Shown here: one piece after another, positions 42,613-50,445 of the stretch
How the letters are laid out: each line of letters starts with the position of its first letter
How positions within the stretch are numbered: position 1 is the stretch's first letter
Assembly: GCF_009495355.1 (NCBI RefSeq)
Contig: NZ_VZAD01000007.1
Span: forward strand, 1 to 54,335
From: Segatella copri
GTDB taxonomy: Bacteria > Bacteroidota > Bacteroidia > Bacteroidales > Bacteroidaceae
Direction of reading: 5' to 3'
DNA: 54,335 bases
The notes under the pieces: generated by a model
What the model saw: the letters and a program-made list of their open reading frames with translations, nothing else
The model's database searches: none
Told to the model about the DNA's origin: nothing
Translations under genes and position numbers: made by a program

Positions 42613-43827
42613 TTAGAATCGGAAGCAAACCTCTACGTCTGCCATGGAGTAGTTGTGCTTCTGCAGAGTGCGGTCGTTGATGAGCGCATATTCTGTGAGG
42701 ATGGTGAAGTTCTTGCTGATGTGATAATTCAGACCAGCCTCATATTGGGTTCTCATCATGTCGGTCTTGCCGTTGGCCTGATACATGTCGTAGCGTGCCT
42801 TGGCATAGAGCTTCTTGCTCACTATAGGGGCGATGACGAGTGCATAAACGCCCTGGGCCTTATTGCCTATCTTGCCGTTCAGACTGCAGTCTTTCGAGTT
42901 GGCATCTCCGTGGTTGGTGATGCTTTTGGCAAATGCCATACCTGTGGAATGAATGTATTCTGAACGGAGTGTCCAGTCGTTCACGTTGTACTCGAAGGAG
43001 AAGGCATATCGGTTTTGTGACAGTTTGCGTACGCCCGAGAAAGTTTCTTTTTTCGGATTTCCCTCTTCATCGAGAACAGGGTTTCCGGCAGCGTCTTTCT
43101 GATATACGATATTGCCCTGCTCGTCGTCGTTCCATGTTCCCTTGCGTGCATAAGAGCCAGTCCATCCGAAGGCACCGATGCGCATTCCTTTGACAGGCAT
43201 GACCCATACTCCGCCAATGATGTTTTTCTGATTGTCTACGTCCTTTGTGTTGATGCCTTGTCCGTTGAACACACCTATTTGATAATGCAGCAGGTTACGG
43301 CCGTTGGCGTTCTTGAGGAAGTCGCCCTGCAACTGTAGTCCGATGTCGCGGCCATTGGAGGCGTGTTCTCCGGCACGGTCGCTGAAACCTGCCAACTTGC
43401 TTACATTCTGTGAGTAGCTCATGAATCCCTGTACGATGGGGTGCATGGGGTTCTCGAAGGTAAATGGGTTTTTGAACTGACCGATCTTTACCTTGAACAT
43501 CTCATATTTCTGCCATTCAGCAAACAGGTCAACCATTCTTGGACTGCTGCCCAAGTTGGATGTGTTGCCATTAAACTGTATTTGGGTTTTCCAGTAGAAA
43601 TCTCCAGCTATGCGGCCTTCGAGTGCAATACGCGCCATGCGGATGTTGAAAGTATTGGATTTTGCTCCTTCCTGTCCGATGTATTGATACTGTGTCATGC
43701 CGTAGCCCGACAATTTCAGGTTGTCTAACCATGAGGGCAGTTGTATGCACCTCTTTTCTTTCTCCTGCGCTGAGGCCGAGAATAAAGTCATGGCGAGTAG
43801 AGTCGCCATCAGGAATACTCTTTTCAT
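42613..43827 (-). CDS. Phosphate-selective porin O/P-type outer-membrane porin
   Basis: The 404-residue protein has a signal peptide (MKRVFLMATLLAMTLFSASAQ) and the porin O/P pattern: LKLSGYGMTQYQYIGQEG, NTFNIRMARIALEGRIAGDFYWKTQIQFNG, FAEWQKYEMFKVKIGQFKNPFTFENPMHPI, DIGLQLQGDF and the closing strand YSMADVEVCFRF. Family members form anion or general diffusion pores; the phosphate preference of the name cannot be assumed. It is a single leftward gene. A histidine-type phosphatase gene lies a few kb away, but no shared unit is seen. Confidence 0.88.
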   Translation of the reverse strand: MKRVFLMATLLAMTLFSASAQEKEKRCIQLPSWLDNLKLSGYGMTQYQYIGQEGAKSNTFNIRMARIALEGRIAGDFYWKTQIQFNGNTSNLGSSPRMVDLFAEWQKYEMFKVKIGQFKNPFTFENPMHPIVQGFMSYSQNVSKLAGFSDRAGEHASNGRDIGLQLQGDFLKNANGRNLLHYQIGVFNGQGINTKDVDNQKNIIGGVWVMPVKGMRIGAFGWTGSYARKGTWNDDEQGNIVYQKDAAGNPVLDEEGNPKKETFSGVRKLSQNRYAFSFEYNVNDWTLRSEYIHSTGMAFAKSITNHGDANSKDCSLNGKIGNKAQGVYALVIAPIVSKKLYAKARYDMYQANGKTDMMRTQYEAGLNYHISKNFTILTEYALINDRTLQKHNYSMADVEVCFRF

Positions 43828-43928
43828 TTTTTATATGTCTCTCTGTTTTGGTTTAGTAATGGCGAAAATGTTATTTGTTCTTTTCGTCACTTAATAAGTT
43901 AAGATTGTGTTGTGATTCTTTGAGTAAT

Positions 43929-43969
43929 CCTCCTCGGAAATCCATGTTCTTTCAGAATTACCGAGGAGG
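43929..43969 (-). terminator. Hairpin after rlmD
   Basis: CCTCCTCGG at 43929-43937 pairs with CCGAGGAGG at 43961-43969. It lies 25 nt after the rlmD stop, but no T-run follows leftward, so it may be an mRNA end-protecting hairpin rather than a standard terminator. Confidence 0.5.
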
Positions 43970-43993
43970 GAATGTTGTTGGGGGAGAATATTG

Positions 43994-45598
43994 CTAAGCC
44001 TGGCAGGCTTTCTGTTCTTCTTCGGTCAGGTCTTCTGCTTGAGCTTCAGCCTTGGCAAGTGCCTCAGCCTCTTTGGCAGCCTTGGCTTCTGCTATCGCTT
44101 GCTCTCGTTCCTTGCGCTCCTTGAGTTTCTGCTTGATGTCGGCATCACTTCGCTTTTCAAGCAGTACCACGTTCTCTACATGCGGTGTATGAGGGAACAT
44201 GTCGACGGGCTGTACGGCTCCTACCTTGTAATAGTCGTCCATCAGTTGAAGATCGCGTGCCTGAGTGGCTGGGTTGCAGCTTACATACACAATGCGGCCT
44301 GGTGCAGCATTCAGGATGACTTGGATGACATCAGGATGCATTCCTGCACGTGGTGGATCGGTGATGATGACGTCGGGTCGCCCATGCTGTGCAATGAAGT
44401 CGTTTGTCAGAATGTCCTTCATGTCGCCTGCATAGAAGAGCGTATTCTCGATATTGTTTACCTGCGAGTTGACTTTGGCATCTTCGATAGCCTCAGGCAC
44501 GTATTCGATTCCTATTACCTTCTTGGCTTTGTGTGCCACAAAGTTGGCAATGGTTCCTGTTCCTGTATAGAGGTCGTACACGAGTTCTTTGCCTGTAAGG
44601 TTGGCAAACTCGCGTGCCACGCAGTACAAGTGGTAAGCTTGTTCGGTATTGGTCTGATAGAAACTCTTTGGTCCGACCTTGAACTTCAGGTCTTCCATCA
44701 ACTCAAAGATATGGTCGTTGCCCTTGAAGAGGCTCAGTTCCAGATCGTTGAAGGTGTCGTTTCCCTTCTGGTTGTCCACGTACATGAGTGATGTGATCTG
44801 TGGAAATTTGTCGGCCACTTGCTGCATCAGCTCGAGAGCCTTCTGCTCATCGCCCTCCTCGTCGTAATGGAACTGGAATACGAGCATCCATTCTCCGGTG
44901 TTGGAGTTGCGTATCATCATGTCGCGCAGCAATCCGTACTGTTCACGTAGATCGTAGAAAGTATAGTCATGTGAATCGGCATACTCGAAGACAAAGTTGC
45001 GAATCTCGTTGCAGAGATCGTCCATCAGCCAGCATTTCTTGATGGGGTAAATCTTGTCGAAAGCGCCTGTGATGTGGAAACCTATAGCATTCTGCGCATG
45101 GCGTTCCTTGAGCGAGGTCACAGTGTCGTCTTCTTTCTTTGGCAGCAGGGCGAGCTCCTCGGCTGTGAACCAGCGCTTGTTGCTGCAGCCGAACTCTATC
45201 TTGTTGCGATATTCCTGAGTCTTCACACTTCCCATGATAGGGCGGAAGTCGGGCAGTTCTATCTTTCCGATGCGTGTGAGCTGGTCTTCCACCTGTTGCT
45301 GTTTGGCCTTTATCTGCTCCTCGTAGGGAAGATTCTGCCATTTGCAGCCGCCGCAGATGCCGAAATGCTCGCACATAGGCTCTTGACGAACTTTGCTTTT
45401 CTGGATGAAGCGAGCCACTTTGGCTTCGCAGTATTTATGTTTCTTTTTTACTACCTGCAGGTCTACTATGTCGCCTGGTACACAGAATGGGACGAAGACA
45501 ACCTTGTCGTCTACGTGCGTGATGCACTTGCCCTCAGCGGCTACGGCTTCTATGGTGACATTTTCGAGTAATGGTAATGGTTTTTTCTTTCTTGCCAT
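43994..45598 (-). CDS. rlmD: 23S rRNA (uracil-C5)-methyltransferase RlmD-like
   Basis: The enzyme uses S-adenosylmethionine to methylate a uracil of 23S rRNA (or a related RNA uracil). ATG 45598 is the start because a TAACTTTG box lies at 45620-45627; the product has 534 residues. It begins with a TRAM domain (about 8-65), has Fe-S cluster cysteines in CEHFGICGGC, the SAM motif VYDLYTGTGTIANFVA, the DPPRAGMHPD motif and the catalytic Cys in YVSCNPATQARDL. The last about 45 residues are an Ala/Glu/Lys-rich coiled extension not seen in E. coli RlmD. Bacteroidota paralogues RlmC/TrmA-like are alternatives for the exact target. Confidence 0.93.
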   Translation of the reverse strand: MARKKKPLPLLENVTIEAVAAEGKCITHVDDKVVFVPFCVPGDIVDLQVVKKKHKYCEAKVARFIQKSKVRQEPMCEHFGICGGCKWQNLPYEEQIKAKQQQVEDQLTRIGKIELPDFRPIMGSVKTQEYRNKIEFGCSNKRWFTAEELALLPKKEDDTVTSLKERHAQNAIGFHITGAFDKIYPIKKCWLMDDLCNEIRNFVFEYADSHDYTFYDLREQYGLLRDMMIRNSNTGEWMLVFQFHYDEEGDEQKALELMQQVADKFPQITSLMYVDNQKGNDTFNDLELSLFKGNDHIFELMEDLKFKVGPKSFYQTNTEQAYHLYCVAREFANLTGKELVYDLYTGTGTIANFVAHKAKKVIGIEYVPEAIEDAKVNSQVNNIENTLFYAGDMKDILTNDFIAQHGRPDVIITDPPRAGMHPDVIQVILNAAPGRIVYVSCNPATQARDLQLMDDYYKVGAVQPVDMFPHTPHVENVVLLEKRSDADIKQKLKERKEREQAIAEAKAAKEAEALAKAEAQAEDLTEEEQKACQA

Positions 45599-45619
45599 GA
45601 TTCTTTTAAATTTTGGTTG

Positions 45620-45627
45620 CAAAGTTA
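45620..45627 (-). promoter_or_regulatory. Probable -7 box of rlmD
   Basis: Leftward TAACTTTG, 22 nt before the rlmD start codon. It rules out the longer reading from 45646. Confidence 0.65.
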
Positions 45628-45757
45628 CAAAAAAAATGTGAACCATGAAAGACTTGTAGATATTTTTTATCCTTAGTCTTTCTGCAAGTCGTTTGGTTAC
45701 TAAGTACTTGTCGGGTTTTATTTGTGTCCGATGTCGTTCTTCTCTTGTGTCTTGTCC

Positions 45758-45849
45758 TGCTCATCTATTACGACCGACTTTGCTCATCTATTACGACCGA
45801 CTTTGGTCGTCTATTATGACTGGCTTTGGTCGTCTATGATGGCTGGAAT
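45758..45849. repeat. Tandem 23-nt repeat, about four copies
   Basis: Units at 45758-45780 and 45781-45803 are identical; 45804-45826 differs at a few positions (TGGTCGTCTATTATGACTGG) and 45827-45849 is a further degenerate copy. The array lies between the divergent rlmD and phosphatase promoters. The rest of this 428-nt spacer holds only those promoters. Confidence 0.92.
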
Positions 45850-45923
45850 CGGGCTAAAGCAGAGTAAAAGCCGAATATTGAGGTTTTTTGGGGAAAAATG
45901 ATGGTGGAATCGTTTAATTGTAT

Positions 45924-45931
45924 TATCTTTG
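45924..45931 (+). promoter_or_regulatory. Probable -7 box of the histidine phosphatase gene
   Basis: TATCTTTG, giving a leader of about 90 nt before the start codon. The 23-nt repeat array ends about 75 nt upstream. Confidence 0.5.
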
Positions 45932-46026
45932 TAGTCGTTTAGAGCAAGAAATGTTTCAAGCAGAAGAAATAACATTATATCAATGTACACTAACTGGCAA
46001 TTTAAAACTATAAATTAAACGAATTC

Positions 46027-47304
46027 ATGAAGAAACTTAGAATGAAAGTATTAGCCATCATGGTGGCTACTTTTGGTCTGGGCATTCATGCGCAGACAAC
46101 TTTTGAGGAAATTAGTGCTGATCTGAATAAGGTTGGTGGTGTTTATCTGGTTTATCCCAAGGTAGAAGCAAAGTTGACTCCGGCTCCAAAAGGCTATAAG
46201 CCGTTTTATGTGAGCCATTACGGAAGACATGGTTCCCGTTATCTTTTGGGCGACAGAGATTATCTGTGGGTTCTCCAACTGATGCAGAAAGCTGATGCTG
46301 TGAACGGCCTTACCACATTGGGAAAGGATGTGTTGAACCGTCTGGGACAGGTTTGGGCTGAGGCTCAGGGACGTGCTGGAGATTTGACTCCTCTTGGTGT
46401 GCGTCAGCATCAGGGTATCGCTGAGCGAATGGCAAAGAACTTCCCTGAGGTGTTCCGTGGCAAGCGTCACGTTTCTGCCCGTTCTACAGTGGTTTACCGT
46501 TGCGCAATGAGTATGGCTGCTTTCGGCGACCGTCTCAAGGGATTGTATCCTCAGCTCGACATCAGCTACGAGATGAGCGAGAAATACATGAATTATCTTA
46601 ATTATCATTCTGACAAGTCGAATGCTTTCACTCATGGGGAGAAAGGTCCATGGGTAGAGGAATATCGTAAGTTTGAAGAGGCTCAGGTAAAGCCCGACCG
46701 TCTGGTGGCTTCACTCTTCTCCAATGCCGACTTTATACGTTGTGAGGTAAATCCTCGTGACTTGATGTGGAGTTTGTACTGGATTGCAGTAGACATGCAG
46801 GACATTGAGACTCCATTGTCTTTCTATGATCTGTTCACGGCACAGGAAATGTTCGATTTGTGGCAGTGCGTCAACTACCGATTCTATATCGGCAATGCCA
46901 ATCCTTTGGCAAGCAAGGGCCTTGTGATGGCAAACTCCAAGTCTTTGGTCCAGAATATCATCGAGTCGGCAGACTCTGCTATCAAGAATCGCTCGATTGC
47001 CGCCACTTTGCGTTTCGGTCATGACGGCAACGTGATTCCTTTGTTGGCGCTGCTGCAGGTAGAAAACTTTGATGTGTCAGTAGCTGGACCTGCCGAGGTG
47101 TACAAGCATTGGTGCGACTTCAAGGCTTCTCCGATGGCGGCGAATATCCAGATTGTTTTCTTCGAGAACAAGAAAGGCGACATCCTGGTGAAGTTCCTTC
47201 ACAATGAGAAGGAAATGCATGTGGCTGTGAAGACTGATATGTGGCCTTATTATCATTGGAATGACGTAAGAGAATATTATCTGGATCGTCTGTCCAAGCT
47301 GTAA
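46027..47304 (+). CDS. Secreted histidine-type acid phosphatase (MINPP/phytase clan)
   Basis: The 425-residue protein has a signal peptide (to GLGIHAQ) and the catalytic RHGSR (residues 67-71) of branch 2 histidine phosphatases; the His forms a phospho-enzyme. The proton-donor motif near residue 333 is HDGN. Length and layout match the Bacteroidota multiple inositol-polyphosphate phosphatase group, but those usually carry HAE at this site, whereas HD is the form seen in AppA-type phytases and acid phosphatases. Phytate or another phosphate ester is a reasonable substrate; it is not shown. Probably periplasmic. Its transcript ends in a hairpin at 47345. Confidence 0.87.
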   Translation: MKKLRMKVLAIMVATFGLGIHAQTTFEEISADLNKVGGVYLVYPKVEAKLTPAPKGYKPFYVSHYGRHGSRYLLGDRDYLWVLQLMQKADAVNGLTTLGKDVLNRLGQVWAEAQGRAGDLTPLGVRQHQGIAERMAKNFPEVFRGKRHVSARSTVVYRCAMSMAAFGDRLKGLYPQLDISYEMSEKYMNYLNYHSDKSNAFTHGEKGPWVEEYRKFEEAQVKPDRLVASLFSNADFIRCEVNPRDLMWSLYWIAVDMQDIETPLSFYDLFTAQEMFDLWQCVNYRFYIGNANPLASKGLVMANSKSLVQNIIESADSAIKNRSIAATLRFGHDGNVIPLLALLQVENFDVSVAGPAEVYKHWCDFKASPMAANIQIVFFENKKGDILVKFLHNEKEMHVAVKTDMWPYYHWNDVREYYLDRLSKL

Positions 47305-47344
47305 TCGTTTTTCTTAACGTTGCCCGCTTGGCAATCATTACTAT

Positions 47345-47394
47345 ATTCCATGGTCTCTATATATAATAAGGTGTATAGAGCCGTGGAATCTTTT
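47345..47394 (+). terminator. Terminator of the histidine phosphatase gene
   Basis: ATTCCATGG-CTCTATA pairs with TATAGAG-CGTGGAAT (one bulge, one G-U pair), followed by CTTTTG. Its loop contains part of an 18-nt sequence also found at 37198. Confidence 0.75.
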
Positions 47395-47549
47395 GTGTCG
47401 TAATGGCCAGGTAGGCAAAAAGACAGTCCCCGAATACGGAATGACGATGCTTTTATAGAGTAGTAGCATTGTTTGCTCTTTAAAATGTGTCTGTGTGTAC
47501 GTAAACAGCCTAAAATGTAATGTGGAGATAGCAAAAAGTTGGTTTTATG

Positions 47550-47581
47550 TTTGGTGGAACAGAATAAAAGTTGTATATTTG
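47550..47581 (+). promoter_or_regulatory. Consensus promoter of ppdK
   Basis: TTTG at 47550-47553, 20 nt, then TATATTTG at 47574-47581. The rest of the 321-nt spacer holds only the phosphatase terminator. Confidence 0.72.
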
Positions 47582-47625
47582 CATCATAAAAAAACAATAA
47601 CTAAAAATAACAAACCTATTCAACT

Positions 47626-50346
47626 ATGAGTGTAAAAAGAGTTTATACCTTTGGTAATGGTAAGGCGGAAGGCAAGGCCGACATGAGAAACTTGCTTGGT
47701 GGTAAGGGAGCCAACTTGGCAGAGATGAATCTTATTGGTGTCCCCGTTCCTCCAGGTTTTACTATCACAACCGATGTTTGTAATGAATACTTTGAAAAAG
47801 GCAAGGAAGACGTTGTAGCCCTTCTCAAAGAAGAAGTAGAGAAGGCTGTTCAGCATATTGAGACTTTGATGAACTCGAAGTTCGGTGACGTGGAGAATCC
47901 TCTTCTTGTCAGTGTTCGTTCTGGTGCCCGTGCTTCTATGCCAGACATGATGGATACTATCCTTAACCTTGGTTTGAACGATGAGGTAGTAGAGGGATTG
48001 GCTCGCAAGACAGGCAATGAGCGCTTCGCTTACGACAGCTATCGTCGTTTCGTACAGATGTATGGCGATGTTGTGCTTGGCATGAAGCCTGTCAACAAGG
48101 AAGACATCGATCCATTCGAGGCTATTATCATGGACGTGAAGAAGCAGCGCGGAATTACTCTCGACAACGAAATGACAGTCGAAGAACTGAAGCAACTCGT
48201 CAAGGCATTCAAGACAGCCATCAAGCAGCAGACAGGCAAGGACTTCCCCGACAATCCTATGGATCAGCTTTGGGGCGCTATCTGTGCCGTATTCGACAGT
48301 TGGATGAACGAGCGTGCCATCCTCTATCGCAAGATGGAAGGCATTCCTGCAGAGTGGGGTACAGCTGTATCTGTTATGGCCATGGTATTCGGTAATATGG
48401 GCGATACATCCGCAACAGGAGTTTGCTTCAGCCGTGATGCAGCAACAGGTGAGAATCTCTTCAATGGTGAGTATCTTGTCAATGCCCAGGGCGAGGACGT
48501 GGTTGCCGGTATCCGTACACCACAGCAGATTACTAAGGAAGGTTCTATACGTTGGGCAAAACTCCAGGGCATTGACGAGGAAACTCGCGCCACAAAATAT
48601 CCTTCTATGGAGGAGAATATGCCAGAGATTTTTGCTCAGCTCAATGATATCCAGAACAAGTTGGAGAAGCACTATCATGATATGCAGGATATGGAGTTCA
48701 CCGTACAGGAAGGCCATCTCTGGTTCCTTCAGACTCGTAATGGTAAGCGTACTGGAACTGCTATGGTTAAGATTGCCATGGACTTGCTCCACGAGGGCGA
48801 AATCGATGAGAAGACTGCTCTTAAGCGTTGTGAGCCCAACAAACTTGATGAACTTCTGCACCCAGTATTCGACAAGTCTGCTCAGATGCAGGCCAAGGTG
48901 CTGACTCGCGGTTTGCCTGCTTCGCCAGGTGCTGCAAGCGGCCAGATTGTATTCTTTGCTGATGATGCAGAGAAGTGGCACGAGAGTGGACACCGCGTAA
49001 TCATGGTTCGTATCGAGACCAGTCCTGAGGACTTGGCTGGTATGAATGCTGCCGAAGGTATCTTGACAGCCCGTGGCGGTATGACTTCTCATGCAGCCGT
49101 AGTAGCTCGTGGTATGGGTAAGTGCTGTGTGTCAGGTGCTGGCGCCATCAATGTAGACTATAAGGCCCGTACTGTAGAAATCGACGGAGTGCTGCTTCGC
49201 GAGGGTGATTTCATTTCTCTGAATGGTTCTACAGGTGAGGTTTATAACGGTGAGGTAAAGACCAAGCCTGCAGAGGTGACAGGCGACTTTGCTGAGTTGA
49301 TGAACCTTTGCGATAAATACACCAAGTTGGTAGTTCGTACCAATGCTGATACGCCTCATGATGCTGAGGTGGCACGCAACTTTGGTGCTGTAGGTATCGG
49401 CTTGTGCCGTACTGAGCACATGTTCTTTGAGAATGAAAAGATCAAGGCCATGCGTGAGATGATTCTTTCTGGTACGAAGGAAGGTCGCGAGAAGGCTCTC
49501 GCCAAGCTTCTACCTTATCAGAAGCAGGACTTCTATGGCATCTTGAAGGCTATGGACGGTCATCCAGTAAACGTTCGTTTGCTCGATCCTCCTCTGCATG
49601 AGTTCGTTCCTCACGATTTGGCAGGTCAGAAGACGATGGCTGAAGAGATGGGTATCTCTGTTGAGGAAATCCAGAAGCGTGTCAACTCTCTGAGTGAGGC
49701 CAACCCAATGTTGGGTCATCGTGGTTGCCGTCTTGGTAATACCTATCCAGAGATTACCGCCATGCAGACAAAGGCTATCCTGGGTGCTGCCATCCAGTTG
49801 AAGAAGGAAGGTTTCGATCCTCAGCCAGAGATCATGGTTCCTCTCATCGGTATCGTCAACGAGTTTGATCTGCAGGAGCAGGTAATCCGCAGCACTGCCA
49901 AGGAACTCTTCGAGCAGGAAGGCATTGAGATTCCATTCAAGGTAGGTACCATGATTGAAATTCCTCGTGCTGCCCTTACTGCTGACTATATTGCCAAAAA
50001 GGCTGAGTACTTCAGTTTCGGTACTAACGACTTGACTCAGATGACATTCGGCTACAGCCGTGACGACATTGCCAGCTTCTTGCCTGTTTACTTGGAGAAG
50101 AAGATTCTGAATGTCGATCCATTCCAGGTTCTCGACCAGACAGGTGTTGGTCAGTTGGTGGAGATGGCTGTCAAGAAGGGTCGTGGCACTCGTCCAGATC
50201 TCAAATGTGGTATCTGTGGTGAGCATGGCGGTGAGCCTTCATCTGTTAAGTTCTGTCACAAGGTAGGCTTGAATTATGTGTCTTGCTCTCCATTCCGTGT
50301 GCCTATCGCACGTTTGGCTGCGGCCCAAGCTGCTGTTGAGGAATAA
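47626..50346 (+). CDS. ppdK: Pyruvate, phosphate dikinase
   Basis: PPDK interconverts pyruvate + ATP + phosphate with phosphoenolpyruvate + AMP + pyrophosphate, a key step of glycolysis/gluconeogenesis in many anaerobes. The 906-residue protein has the ATP-grasp domain (LLGGKGANLAEMNLIGVPVPPGFTITT, VSVRSGARASMPDMMDTILNLG), the phospho-histidine swivel domain with GGMTSHAAVVARG (His near residue 489), and the PEP-binding TIM barrel (GLCRTEHMFF, MLGHRGCRLG, SFGTNDLTQMTFG) ending with the catalytic Cys in CGICGEHGG. It is monocistronic with a consensus promoter and a strong terminator. Codon use looks typical of highly expressed genes. Confidence 0.98.
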   Translation: MSVKRVYTFGNGKAEGKADMRNLLGGKGANLAEMNLIGVPVPPGFTITTDVCNEYFEKGKEDVVALLKEEVEKAVQHIETLMNSKFGDVENPLLVSVRSGARASMPDMMDTILNLGLNDEVVEGLARKTGNERFAYDSYRRFVQMYGDVVLGMKPVNKEDIDPFEAIIMDVKKQRGITLDNEMTVEELKQLVKAFKTAIKQQTGKDFPDNPMDQLWGAICAVFDSWMNERAILYRKMEGIPAEWGTAVSVMAMVFGNMGDTSATGVCFSRDAATGENLFNGEYLVNAQGEDVVAGIRTPQQITKEGSIRWAKLQGIDEETRATKYPSMEENMPEIFAQLNDIQNKLEKHYHDMQDMEFTVQEGHLWFLQTRNGKRTGTAMVKIAMDLLHEGEIDEKTALKRCEPNKLDELLHPVFDKSAQMQAKVLTRGLPASPGAASGQIVFFADDAEKWHESGHRVIMVRIETSPEDLAGMNAAEGILTARGGMTSHAAVVARGMGKCCVSGAGAINVDYKARTVEIDGVLLREGDFISLNGSTGEVYNGEVKTKPAEVTGDFAELMNLCDKYTKLVVRTNADTPHDAEVARNFGAVGIGLCRTEHMFFENEKIKAMREMILSGTKEGREKALAKLLPYQKQDFYGILKAMDGHPVNVRLLDPPLHEFVPHDLAGQKTMAEEMGISVEEIQKRVNSLSEANPMLGHRGCRLGNTYPEITAMQTKAILGAAIQLKKEGFDPQPEIMVPLIGIVNEFDLQEQVIRSTAKELFEQEGIEIPFKVGTMIEIPRAALTADYIAKKAEYFSFGTNDLTQMTFGYSRDDIASFLPVYLEKKILNVDPFQVLDQTGVGQLVEMAVKKGRGTRPDLKCGICGEHGGEPSSVKFCHKVGLNYVSCSPFRVPIARLAAAQAAVEE

Positions 50347-50368
50347 TTTAAAACTATATAAAACAATG

Positions 50369-50401
50369 AGCCATCGCTACTACTGCAGCGATGGCTTTTT
50401 T
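50369..50401 (+). terminator. Terminator of ppdK
   Basis: AGCCATCGCT pairs with AGCGATGGCT around an 8-nt loop, followed by six T residues, 22 nt after the stop codon. Confidence 0.92.
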
Positions 50402-50445
50402 GTCTGTTCATATGCCTTTCTATTGTATAAAGAAATCGTTCATCT

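Noticed and set aside
47620..49092. 490-residue leftward reading frame opposite ppdK
   Set aside because: It lies entirely antisense to the strongly conserved ppdK, has no family match and arises from the biased codon use of that gene.
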